Assembly (NCBI GenBank): GCA_031409515.1
Contig: JANNXJ010000050.1
Location: 52,143 to 116,142, forward strand
Direction of reading: 5' to 3'
Source of the DNA: SHZI01 sp031409515
GTDB lineage: Bacteria; Pseudomonadota; Gammaproteobacteria; Steroidobacterales; GCA-2729495
DNA length: 64,000 nucleotides
The position numbers and the translations under genes were made by a program. Each line of letters starts with the position of its first letter. Positions within the stretch are counted from its first letter, which is position 1. Below, piece after piece: positions 6,783-15,088 of the stretch. Under the pieces are notes generated by a model, which saw only the letters and a program-made list of their open reading frames with translations, was not told the DNA's origin and searched no databases.

Positions 6783-7997
6783 TCAGATAATGCCCCGGGC
6801 CCGCAGGTCGGCGATGCGCGCTGAGTCGAAATTGAGCAGGCTGCGGTAAATTTCCTCCGAATGCTGCCCCAGTTCCGGTGCGGGTGAATGAATACCACCC
6901 GGGGTTGCAGACAGTTTCGGGGCGACATTCTGCATCCGCAGTTCGCCGAACTTTGGATGCATCGTTTTCACGATGGCGTCCCTGGCACGAAAGTGCGCGT
7001 CCTCCAGCATCTCCGGAGTCCGGTAGATCTTTCCGGAGGGGATACCGAACTTGTCCATTAACTGCTCCAGGGGCGCGGCATCTATGGTCCGGGTCCAGTC
7101 CGCAATCAGGTCGTCCAGTTCCTGTTGCCGCATACCGCGCGCCGTATGCGTCGCATAGCGCTCGTCCTTGGCCAGTTCCGGGCGGCTCATGGCTTCCGCG
7201 AGTCTGCCGAAAACCGTGTCCTGATTGGCAGCAATGAGGATCATGCCGCCGTCACGGGTCGGATAGACGTTGGACGGGGCCACATTCGGCAGGATGGCGC
7301 CGGTTCTTTCCCGGACATAACCAGTCTTGTCGTACTCGGTAATCAGCGATTCCATCATATTAAGGACCGCCTCATAGATCGCCGAGTCGACCACCTGGCC
7401 TTGCCCTGTGCGCTCCCGGTAGTACAGGGCGGAGAGGGCGCCGACACAGGCAAAGGTTGCGGCCAGGGAATCACCGATGCTGATCCCCATTCGACTGGGC
7501 GGCGTTGCCGGGTCGCCGCAGACATAGCGCAGCCCGCCCATGGCCTCGCCGACAGCGCCGAACCCGGCCCGTTTGGCATAGGGACCTGTCTGTCCGAAGC
7601 CGGAGACGCGGATCATGATCAGGCGTGGATTGATCTTTTGCAGCTCAGGGTAAGAGAGATTCCAGCGCTCCAGGGTGCCGGGCCGGAAGTTCTCCAGGAG
7701 GAAGTCGGCTTTGGCGATGAGGTCCCGGGCAATGGCCTGTCCTTCGGCCTCCCGGAGGTTCAGGGTCACTGACTTCTTGTTGCGGGCCACCACTGGCCAC
7801 CAGAGCGACATGCCGTGGGACTTTTCCCGGCCCCACTCCCGCATGGGATCGCCCTGGCCAGGGGGTTCAACCTTCAGGACTTCTGCCCCAAAGTCGCCCA
7901 TCAGCTGGCCACAGAAGGGCCCAGCCAAAAGGGTGCCCATTTCGATGAGGCGGAGCCCAGCTAGTGGCCCAGTGCCCGTTTTCGGTTCGTTTGCCAT
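6783..7997 (-). CDS. class III (CaiB/BaiF family) CoA-transferase
   Basis: Transfers CoA between an acyl-CoA and a carboxylic acid. The 404 residues match the family. The N-terminal segment GLRLIEMGTLLAGPFCGQLM, the motif AEVLKVEPP and the conserved aspartate D176 in GISIGDSLAAT (which forms the acyl-anhydride in this family) are all present. The ATG start is clear. It is transcribed with the downstream VOC gene and is divergent from the HMG-CoA-lyase-type gene at 8,138. It probably activates the substrate of the local catabolic pathway, but which acid is not decidable. Confidence 0.95.
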   Translation of the reverse strand: MANEPKTGTGPLAGLRLIEMGTLLAGPFCGQLMGDFGAEVLKVEPPGQGDPMREWGREKSHGMSLWWPVVARNKKSVTLNLREAEGQAIARDLIAKADFLLENFRPGTLERWNLSYPELQKINPRLIMIRVSGFGQTGPYAKRAGFGAVGEAMGGLRYVCGDPATPPSRMGISIGDSLAATFACVGALSALYYRERTGQGQVVDSAIYEAVLNMMESLITEYDKTGYVRERTGAILPNVAPSNVYPTRDGGMILIAANQDTVFGRLAEAMSRPELAKDERYATHTARGMRQQELDDLIADWTRTIDAAPLEQLMDKFGIPSGKIYRTPEMLEDAHFRARDAIVKTMHPKFGELRMQNVAPKLSATPGGIHSPAPELGQHSEEIYRSLLNFDSARIADLRARGII

Positions 7998-8137
7998 CCC
8001 AAAGTCCTGTCAGAGAATTCAGCCCGTTGCGCTGGGCGGTGCCGTAAGGAGGTCCCCTGACGGACACCGGGCCAAGCGTCTGGTGTAACGCTGAGCGCGC
8101 CGTATAGAATAACGTTTTTCCGCCGCCCTGTAAGGCT

Positions 8138-9076
8138 ATGAGCCAGTCACCGCAACGCGTTTCGATAATCGAAGTCGGACCCCGCGACGGGTTGCAGGGC
8201 GAGCCTGAAATCCTGCCGACGGCCACCAAGATCGAGTTCATTCGCCGGGCGGTTGACGCGGGCATCCAGCGACTGGAGGTCACCAGCTTCGTGCACCCCA
8301 AGCGAGTCCCCCAGATGGCGGATGCGGAGGACGTGATTCGGGGTCTCCCGCGCAAGGATGGGGTGATCTATATTGGCCTGGTCCTGAATCGCAAGGGCTT
8401 CGATCGTGCTCAGGTGACCGGCATTGACGAGATCGGCATGGCCGTCGTGGCCAGCGACACCTACAACCAGCGCAACCAGGGCGTTCCGACGGCCGATTCA
8501 GTAAAGGCCTGGCTGGAGATCGCCAGAGCGGCAAAGGCAGCCGGAATTCGGGCCAATGTGATGATCTCGTCGGCCTTCGGTTGCCCCTTCGAGGGCGAGG
8601 TGCCAGTCCGACGGGTCCTCGATCTGGTTGAGCAGGTGATGGAGGGCGACCCGGTGGATCTGGGTATTGCCGACAGCATTGGCGTAGCGGTGCCCTCTCA
8701 AGTCCGAGACCTGATTGGTGCCGTGCGTCTCAAGGCCCCCGGCGTCCCCATCCGTTGCCACTTCCACAATACGCGCAATACTGGCATAGCCAATGCCCAG
8801 GCGGCTCTCGAAGCCGGTGTGGCGTCCCTGGACGCCAGTATCGGCGGCATTGGCGGCTGCCCCTTTGCACCTGCGGCAACGGGCAACATCCCGACCGACG
8901 ATCTGCTCTACATGCTCGATCGGTCGGGGGTACACACGGGCGTTTCACTGGAGCGGGTCATTGCCACCAGTCAGTGGCTGGCCCAGCAGCTGGGGCGGAG
9001 CACGCCCGCTATGTTGCCAAAGGCTGGGAATTTTCCTCAGATTGCTGAAATCAATCGCGCCCGACTGGCCAGCTGA
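8138..9076 (+). CDS. hydroxymethylglutaryl-CoA lyase family enzyme
   Basis: Cleaves a 3-hydroxy-3-methylglutaryl-type CoA ester to acetyl-CoA and a ketone body, using a TIM-barrel DRE-TIM metallolyase fold. The 312 residues show VGPRDGLQGEP at 13-23, SFVHPKRVPQMADA at 50-63, the metal-binding HFHN at 208-211, and the signature GGIGGCPFAPAATGN with the catalytic cysteine C241. TAAGG lies just upstream of the ATG. A -10-like TATAGAAT occurs at 8,103-8,110 without a convincing -35. It may act in leucine/isoprenoid breakdown or on a related substrate of the neighbouring CoA-transferase and hyuAB genes. Confidence 0.93.
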   Translation: MSQSPQRVSIIEVGPRDGLQGEPEILPTATKIEFIRRAVDAGIQRLEVTSFVHPKRVPQMADAEDVIRGLPRKDGVIYIGLVLNRKGFDRAQVTGIDEIGMAVVASDTYNQRNQGVPTADSVKAWLEIARAAKAAGIRANVMISSAFGCPFEGEVPVRRVLDLVEQVMEGDPVDLGIADSIGVAVPSQVRDLIGAVRLKAPGVPIRCHFHNTRNTGIANAQAALEAGVASLDASIGGIGGCPFAPAATGNIPTDDLLYMLDRSGVHTGVSLERVIATSQWLAQQLGRSTPAMLPKAGNFPQIAEINRARLAS

Positions 9077-9146
9077 CGGCCGCGCAAGAGTCACTGGTCA
9101 GCTGGACGCAGAACGGCGAGAATCAACCACAAGGCCCGCACCGACG

Positions 9147-9175
9147 TTGAGACGGGACGGAAAGAACAGAATATT
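9147..9175 (+). promoter_or_regulatory. candidate promoter upstream of hyuA
   Basis: A -35-like TTGAGA (9,147-9,152) and a -10-like AATATT (9,170-9,175) are separated by 17 bases in the 160-base gap between the lyase gene and hyuA. The short A+T-rich patch AATATTTTT is unusual for this G+C-rich neighbourhood. This is a weak consensus match only. Confidence 0.3.
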
Positions 9176-9236
9176 TTTCGTGGCACGCTCTGCCGCGGTC
9201 CCCAGCAAGCAGTAATGGAACATCTGAGAGGCTCGT

Positions 9237-11294
9237 ATGAGTTATCGACTAGGGGTTGACGTTGGCGGCACGTTCACGGATCTGCTTCTCATCGACGAGA
9301 AGAATGGCGATGTCTTCACGGCAAAGGTACCGAGCACGCCCCATGACTCCTCCGTGGGCGTGTTGAGCGGTATCGAGAAGGTGTGCAAGAACGCCGGAAT
9401 CGATCCAAAGAACATTACCCACTTCATGCACGGCACTACCGTGGCCACCAACACGGTACTGACTGGTTCCGGAGCCAAAGTCGGCCTGGTCACCACCAAG
9501 GGCTACAGGCAGGTTCTGCAGATTGCCCGCTCCTTTGTCCCCGGTGGTCTCGGCGGCTGGGTGATTTACAACAAAAGCCTCCCGCTGGCGCCGCTGGCCC
9601 TGACTATCGAGGCGGACGAGCGTATTGGCGCTCGCGGCGAAGTGGTCAGGAAGCTGGATGAAGCGAAGCTGCGCCGGGACCTCAAGGCCCTCGGCAAGAA
9701 GGGGATCGAGGCTCTGACGATTTCGCTGATCAACTCCTTTGCCAATGGCGATCACGAGGTTCAGGTCGCCAGGATCGCCAAGGAAGTAATGCCGAACATC
9801 CCGATCTCCCTGTCGTCAGAGATTGTTCCCGAGATGCAGGAGTACGAGCGGACCCTCACTACGGTGGCCAACTCCTACGTGCGGCCTAAGGTGGAAACCT
9901 ATGTCCGCAACCTGCATCGCCAGTTACAGAAGACGATGAGCAAGGTCCAGCTGCACATCCTTCGTTCGGACGGCGGGCTGGCGTCGGCCAAGGCTGCCGA
10001 AGCCTTCCCCGTCAACCTCCTGATGAGCGGCCCGGCGGGCGGCGTGTCCGGGGCGGTGTGGGTTGCCGAACAGGCGGGTTTCAAGAATCTGCTCACCTTT
10101 GACATGGGCGGAACTTCAACTGACGTTTGCCTGGTCCAGGATGGCAAGGCCCAGTTGCGGCGCGAGACGACCGTTGGCGACGTGGTCGTGCGCGCTTCCT
10201 CCCTTGACGTCCGGACAGTGGGTGCCGGTGGCGGTTCTATTGCCAAGGTGCCAGAACTGACGAAGGCACTGCGCGTAGGTCCGGAAAGCGCCGGTGCAGT
10301 TCCCGGTCCGGCAACCTACAACCGCGGCGGCACGCTACCGACGGTTACCGATGCCAACGTGGTCCTTGGCTACCTGCCTAGCGGCGAAGTTCGCCTCGGT
10401 GGCGACATGAAGCTGCGGCGTGACCTGGCCGAGAAGGCAGTGCAGTCCACGGCGGACGCACTGAAGATCAGCCTCAAGCAGGCGGCCGCCGGCATCATCG
10501 ATATCGTCAATGAGAATATGTACGGCGCCCTGCGGCTGGTCTCGGTGGAAAAGGGTTACGACGCCCGGGACTTCGCTCTGATTGCGTTTGGTGGTGCCGG
10601 TCCTTTGCACGCCAATGCGCTGGGCAAGCTGATGGGCTCCTGGCCCGTGATCATTCCGCCGGGACCTGGCGTTCTGTGTGCCTACGGCGATGCCACCACA
10701 CGGGTCCGCGACGAGGCCTCCCGGACCTTCATCCGGCGCTTCAGTGAGACCACCGGCAAGGAAATCTCCAAGATCTTCCGTTCGCTGGCCAATGACGCAT
10801 CCAAGACCCTGGATAACGAGGGCATTCCCAAGGCTGACCAGTCAGCCAGCTACCAGGTGGATATCCGTTACCACGGGCAGGGTCTGCTCCTCACTGTGGA
10901 TCTCGAGATCGAGGAGTTTGAGCAACGGGGGCTCGATGGCATCGGCGAGCGCTTCGACGAAATGCATCGCCAGTTGTTTACCTTTGCGCTGCCTCTGGAG
11001 AAGGAACTGGTCAATCTTCGGGCGGTGGCCCAGGGCAAGCCCACCAACGTACGGGCGTCCCGGGTGGAGAAGGGGGGCGAAAGCCCCTCGGCAGCAGCGA
11101 CTGCCAAGCTATCGGTCTACGTTGATGGCAAGGATCAGGACGCTACTCTGTACGACCGCGCCAAGCTCAAGTCAGGCAATGCGATCAAGGGCCCGGCGAT
11201 CGTCCTCGAGATGGATTCAACTACTTTGATCCTCCCGGGGCACGTTGGCACTGTAGACGACTGGGGCAATATCCTCATTAACCCTTCCGTCTGA
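9237..11294 (+). CDS. hyuA: hydantoinase/oxoprolinase family protein, subunit A
   Basis: ATP-dependent subunit of the HyuA/HyuB superfamily (N-methylhydantoinase, 5-oxoprolinase, acetone and acetophenone carboxylases). The 685 residues begin with the ASKHA-type phosphate loop in RLGVDVGGTFTDLLLIDE. Then come HFMHGTTVATNT at about residues 61-72, LMSGPAGGVSGA near 261-272 and FDMGGTSTDVCL at about 287-298, all landmarks of the nucleotide-binding fold. A GAGAGG ribosome-binding site precedes the ATG. The partner gene hyuB follows after 48 bases. Substrate class (hydantoin, oxoproline or ketone carboxylation) cannot be chosen from sequence alone. Confidence 0.93.
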   Translation: MSYRLGVDVGGTFTDLLLIDEKNGDVFTAKVPSTPHDSSVGVLSGIEKVCKNAGIDPKNITHFMHGTTVATNTVLTGSGAKVGLVTTKGYRQVLQIARSFVPGGLGGWVIYNKSLPLAPLALTIEADERIGARGEVVRKLDEAKLRRDLKALGKKGIEALTISLINSFANGDHEVQVARIAKEVMPNIPISLSSEIVPEMQEYERTLTTVANSYVRPKVETYVRNLHRQLQKTMSKVQLHILRSDGGLASAKAAEAFPVNLLMSGPAGGVSGAVWVAEQAGFKNLLTFDMGGTSTDVCLVQDGKAQLRRETTVGDVVVRASSLDVRTVGAGGGSIAKVPELTKALRVGPESAGAVPGPATYNRGGTLPTVTDANVVLGYLPSGEVRLGGDMKLRRDLAEKAVQSTADALKISLKQAAAGIIDIVNENMYGALRLVSVEKGYDARDFALIAFGGAGPLHANALGKLMGSWPVIIPPGPGVLCAYGDATTRVRDEASRTFIRRFSETTGKEISKIFRSLANDASKTLDNEGIPKADQSASYQVDIRYHGQGLLLTVDLEIEEFEQRGLDGIGERFDEMHRQLFTFALPLEKELVNLRAVAQGKPTNVRASRVEKGGESPSAAATAKLSVYVDGKDQDATLYDRAKLKSGNAIKGPAIVLEMDSTTLILPGHVGTVDDWGNILINPSV

Positions 11295-11342
11295 CGCGCA
11301 CGCTGCCCGGTCAAGCCAGCTACAGAATTCAGGAGTAGAGAA

Positions 11343-13265
11343 ATGCCAGCCAAGATTATTGAGACACGCCCGCGCCCCTTCAGTCGCGTCACCATTGACC
11401 CCATCACGCTGGACATCATCGAAAACGCGATGATGAATGCCCGCTTCGAGATGGACACGGTGCTGTTCCGCACTGCGATGTCGCCGGGTATTCGCGAACA
11501 GCACGACGAGTTCCCGATGATTGCCAATCTGGACGGCAAGATGGTGGTTGGCCAGTTCGGGAGCTTCATCTACGGCTTTAAAGCCGCTTACCACGGGACT
11601 ATCGAAGAAGGCGATATGTTCCTCACCACTGATCCCTACACCTGTAATGGAGCGGTGAGTCACTCCAACGACTGGTTGCTGCTCCGCCCGATCTTCAAGG
11701 ATGGCCGTCTGATCTCTTACGCGGCCATGTTCGGTCACATGACCGATATCGGCGGCAAGGTTCCTGGCAGTCTGCCCACCGACGCGCAGTCGATCTTTGA
11801 GGAGGGGATTCGGGTGCCCCCCACCAAGATCTTCAAGAAAGACGTGCTGCAGGAAGATGTCCTTGAACTGATTCTGCACAACTGCCGCATGCCGCAGTGG
11901 AACCGCAGCGACTTCTACGCCATCGTCGCTGCGATCCGCACCGCTGAGAAGCGGGTTATCGAGATGTCCAACCGCTTTGGCGACGACACCCTGTATTCCG
12001 CTCTGGAGGATCTCCTGGACCGCAACAAGCGGGCCATGAGCAAGCTGATCAAGGCGGCTATCCCGGCCAAGAAGCAGTACTTCGAGGACTACCTGTGCGA
12101 TGACGGCATGGGCATGGGACCCTACAAAATAAAGTGCGCCATGTGGCGGGAGGGTGAGAAAGTCATCTTCGACTTTGAAGGGACTGATCCCCAGTCGTCG
12201 GGCTCCGTGAACTTCTACCTCAATGAGGAGATGTTCAAGATGTTCTGCGGCGTTTACATGATCATGGTTTTCGACCCGCAGATCATGTTCAACGACGGGT
12301 TCTACGATCTGATGGAGGTACGTATCCCCGACGGCTCGCTGCTGAAGCCCCGGTTTCCAGCAGCACTGTCCTGCCGGACGCACGCCCTGGGACGGATTTT
12401 TGACATCCTTGGTGGACTGCTTGGTCAGGGCAATCCGGATTTCCTGTGCGCCGCGGGCTTCTCCGACAGCCCCCACTTCATGTACTCCGGCTATCGCAAG
12501 ACGGGCGAGTGGTATCAGCTCTACAGCATCGGCTTCGGCGGCATCCCGGGTAAGCCCTTTGGCGATGGACCGGACGGTCATTCGCTGTGGCCCAGCTTTA
12601 CCAACGTGCCGAACGAGTTCCTTGAGAGCTATTTCCCGCTCCGGATCGAGACTTACGAGACCCTGGCAGACAGCGGCGGAGCCGGCGTTCACCGGGGCGG
12701 TAACGCCCTGCGGGTCGGGTATCGGTTCCTTGAGCCTGGCCAGATCTCCATCCACGATGACCGCTGGTTGACCTATCCCTGGGGCGTCAATGGCGGTCTG
12801 CCCGGTGCCCGCAGCCGGAAGATCCTGATGCGCAAGAACGGCAAGAAAGAGTTGCTGCCGTCCAAGTGCGACCGCGTTGTAGTGGCTGAGGGCGACTTGC
12901 TGTACTTCGATACCTGGGGCGGCGGGGGCTGGGGCGATCCTCTCAAGCGGCCCGCCGAGAAAGTGGCCTTCGATGTGGAGGCAGGACTTGTCTCGCGGGA
13001 AGGCGCCAAGCGTTATGGCGTAGTCATCAAGCCGAATGGCACGATCGACGACAAGGCGACCCTGGCTCTCAGGGCCAAGATGGCCAAGAAGCGCGGGAAG
13101 ACCAAGCTGTTTGACTTTGGCGGGACGATTCCCGAACTCAAGAAAGCCTGCAAGAAGGAGACTGGGCTTGAACCGCCGAAGACCCCGGTATTCCAGACCT
13201 GGATCAAGGCACCCCAGCCAGCAAAAGCCAGCAACGGCAAGAAGGCCGCGCGCAAGGTTGCTTGA
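11343..13265 (+). CDS. hyuB: hydantoinase/oxoprolinase family protein, subunit B
   Basis: Catalytic partner of HyuA, 640 residues. It begins, after a short leader, with DPITLDIIENAMMNARFEMD, the standard opening of hydantoinase_B proteins. The DPYTCNGAVSHSNDW segment lies at about residues 98-112, and GGAGVHRGGNALRVGY is near 443-458. The C-terminal 40 residues are rich in Lys and Ala (ending KKAARKVA) and look like an unstructured extension. AGGAG lies seven bases before the ATG. It forms a two-gene unit with hyuA and ends at a strong hairpin shared with the convergent IclR gene. Confidence 0.93.
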   Translation: MPAKIIETRPRPFSRVTIDPITLDIIENAMMNARFEMDTVLFRTAMSPGIREQHDEFPMIANLDGKMVVGQFGSFIYGFKAAYHGTIEEGDMFLTTDPYTCNGAVSHSNDWLLLRPIFKDGRLISYAAMFGHMTDIGGKVPGSLPTDAQSIFEEGIRVPPTKIFKKDVLQEDVLELILHNCRMPQWNRSDFYAIVAAIRTAEKRVIEMSNRFGDDTLYSALEDLLDRNKRAMSKLIKAAIPAKKQYFEDYLCDDGMGMGPYKIKCAMWREGEKVIFDFEGTDPQSSGSVNFYLNEEMFKMFCGVYMIMVFDPQIMFNDGFYDLMEVRIPDGSLLKPRFPAALSCRTHALGRIFDILGGLLGQGNPDFLCAAGFSDSPHFMYSGYRKTGEWYQLYSIGFGGIPGKPFGDGPDGHSLWPSFTNVPNEFLESYFPLRIETYETLADSGGAGVHRGGNALRVGYRFLEPGQISIHDDRWLTYPWGVNGGLPGARSRKILMRKNGKKELLPSKCDRVVVAEGDLLYFDTWGGGGWGDPLKRPAEKVAFDVEAGLVSREGAKRYGVVIKPNGTIDDKATLALRAKMAKKRGKTKLFDFGGTIPELKKACKKETGLEPPKTPVFQTWIKAPQPAKASNGKKAARKVA

Positions 13266-13304
13266 TTCATCGCGAGGTTAACTGAGCAAGGGTTGGCTGG
13301 AAAC

Positions 13305-13341
13305 AAAGGCCCTGGCGTACTGGACGTACGCCAGGGCCTTT
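13305..13341. terminator. bidirectional terminator hairpin between hyuB and the IclR gene
   Basis: A perfect 16-bp inverted repeat (arms 13,305-13,320 and 13,326-13,341, AAAGGCCCTGGCGTAC and its complement) with a 5-base loop TGGAC. The arms begin with AAA and end with TTT, so either strand gives a GC-rich stem leading into T residues (AACCTTTTG follows on the plus strand). It lies between convergent genes and should stop transcription from both. Confidence 0.85.
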
Positions 13342-13367
13342 AACCTTTTGTCCCCTGAAGAGGTGCG

Positions 13368-14195
13368 TCAGGCGTCAGCTGAGGACGCAGGGTTGTCTGT
13401 CGCTATGGCCAGTGCCTGCTGCTCGCTCTGGGAGACAAAGTCTTCGCCAATGCGCTGGGCTACGGCCCGGAGCCTGGGGACGAACCGTGCGATGGCCTCC
13501 GCTTCCGGGACGGCAGTACTGGAAAAGCGGATGGTGAGTGAGGCGAGCAGGCGCTCGCCGGCAAGAATGGGTACTGAGAGGCTGAGTTCGTCAGAGACCC
13601 GCCGGGGGCGGCGCCAAGCGGCATAGCCACGTTTGCGCGTCTCAAGAAGCAGGTCGAGGACCTTCTTGCGGTTTGCTGCGGGCTGGTCCTCCGGTCGCTT
13701 GGATTTGCCCAGCAGGTCCAGCAATGCGTCCCTTTGCTCGGGCGGACACCAGGTCAGGTAGGCGATGCCCGACGCAGAGCCAAGGATTGCCACCCGGAAT
13801 CCCGGACCGCGCTTTTCCACGGCCAGAGGACTGCGGTGATCGGTCGTCTGCCTGATGAGCATGGTAGAGCCGGAGAGTGTCGCGATGGCCACCGGCCAGA
13901 CGAGCTCGGTGCATAGCTCGTACATGTAGGGCCGTGCAATCTGGGTGACCCACGCTTCGTCGTCGAAACCATCCGACAGGCCACGCACCAGAATGGTCAT
14001 GCGGTACCGTTCGTCGCTGGCAGCACGATATGCGTAGCCTGCGTGGCACAGGGTCTCCAGGATCCGGTAGGTTGTCGTCCGGGGCAGATCAATTGCAGTG
14101 GCGACCTCGGAAACGGTTGCTCCGTTGTGCTGGTTCAGCACATGCAGTACTTCAAGGCCGCGGAGCAGGGCTCGGATGGGGCGGGTGGAAGTCAT
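13368..14195 (-). CDS. IclR-family transcriptional regulator
   Basis: DNA-binding regulator of catabolic genes, 275 residues. The N-terminal winged helix (about residues 5-65) shows LEVLHVLNQHNGATVSEVA and DLPRTTTYRILETL, the recognition helix of IclR proteins. The C-terminal effector domain follows from about residue 85 and contains GSASGIAYL and a YAAWRRP segment resembling MhpR/PcaU-type activators. It is convergent with hyuB and divergent from the SDR gene at 14,349. The 153-base intergenic region holds TTACTAACGTTACT, with an 8-bp palindrome TAACGTTA that could be an operator. It is a natural candidate to control hyuAB, the SDR and the aldehyde dehydrogenase. Confidence 0.93.
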   Translation of the reverse strand: MTSTRPIRALLRGLEVLHVLNQHNGATVSEVATAIDLPRTTTYRILETLCHAGYAYRAASDERYRMTILVRGLSDGFDDEAWVTQIARPYMYELCTELVWPVAIATLSGSTMLIRQTTDHRSPLAVEKRGPGFRVAILGSASGIAYLTWCPPEQRDALLDLLGKSKRPEDQPAANRKKVLDLLLETRKRGYAAWRRPRRVSDELSLSVPILAGERLLASLTIRFSSTAVPEAEAIARFVPRLRAVAQRIGEDFVSQSEQQALAIATDNPASSADA

Positions 14196-14348
14196 CGCGT
14201 TTCAGGGTTCCAGGGTGACCAACAGGCGGTCGATCTTAGTGAGTCCCGCCAGGAAAGCCAATACCATCTCTGATTTGTTACTAACGTTACTCAGCGTCGC
14301 TACTGGTACGCCGCGCCGCGATAGACAAGTCTGCCTGGGAACTCGGCA

Positions 14349-15080
14349 ATGAAAGACCGTCCAACCCCTTCACCTACAGTGCTCGTTACCGGCGCCAATC
14401 GGGGCCTGGGCCTTGAGTACTGCCGCCAACTGGCAGCCCAGGGATGGCGGGTTCTCGCAGCCACCCGGGATCCGGAGCGAGCCACCGCTATTCAGGCCCT
14501 GGCCAGGGAGCATCCGCAGCGCGTTCGCCTGGTCAGGCTGGATGTGGTGAACGATGGCGATGTGCAGGCTCTGACGGAAGAACTGCGCGGGGTGCCTCTC
14601 GACATGCTGATCAACAATGCCGGTACGTTTGGTCCGGAGGGCTCGCCGGGCGGCATGCGCTATCAGAGTCTCGCCTACATGGACTATGGCATCTGGAGGA
14701 ATATTCTCGAGGTCAACCTGCTGGCGCCGTTTCGACTGACAGTCGCGCTCGCCCCCAGTCTGCGACTGGCGTCCCGTCCCGTGGTGGTCATGTTGTCCAG
14801 TGATCTCGGCTCAATAGGTAACAACCGAATGGGTCAGTCCCACGCCTATCGCACGAGCAAGGCAGGGCTGAACATGCTGACCCGGAGCATTGCCAACGAG
14901 TGGCCCGATCTGATTACCGTCGCCATGGCTCCCGGCTGGTGCAAGACCGAACTCGGCGGGGAGGGCGCGCAGATAGACCCGGAGGACAGCGTCCGTGCTC
15001 AGGTGCAGACGTTTGCCGCGCTAAACCCCGGCCACAACGGTCAGTTCATCGACCGGTTTGGCGCAACCGTCGCCTGGTAA
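14349..15080 (+). CDS. SDR-family NAD(P)-dependent oxidoreductase
   Basis: Short-chain dehydrogenase of 243 residues. The cofactor motif TGANRGLG is at 14-21, the structural NNAG at 89-92, and the catalytic tetrad is visible as S150/S151, Y167 and K171 (AYRTSKAGLNML). The sequence resembles the C-factor/CsgA-like branch, in which longer peptides after the YxxxK segment carry APGWCKTELGG. The ATG at 14,349 has only a weak ribosome-binding site. It ends nine bases from the convergent aldehyde dehydrogenase. Substrate unknown. Confidence 0.9.
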   Translation: MKDRPTPSPTVLVTGANRGLGLEYCRQLAAQGWRVLAATRDPERATAIQALAREHPQRVRLVRLDVVNDGDVQALTEELRGVPLDMLINNAGTFGPEGSPGGMRYQSLAYMDYGIWRNILEVNLLAPFRLTVALAPSLRLASRPVVVMLSSDLGSIGNNRMGQSHAYRTSKAGLNMLTRSIANEWPDLITVAMAPGWCKTELGGEGAQIDPEDSVRAQVQTFAALNPGHNGQFIDRFGATVAW

Positions 15081-15088
15081 GGCGGGAA

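Noticed and set aside
11217..12755. 512-codon open frame on the minus strand inside hyuB
   Set aside because: It mirrors the hyuB coding strand, has no family pattern and no ribosome-binding site. Long antisense frames are expected in G+C-rich genes with codon bias.
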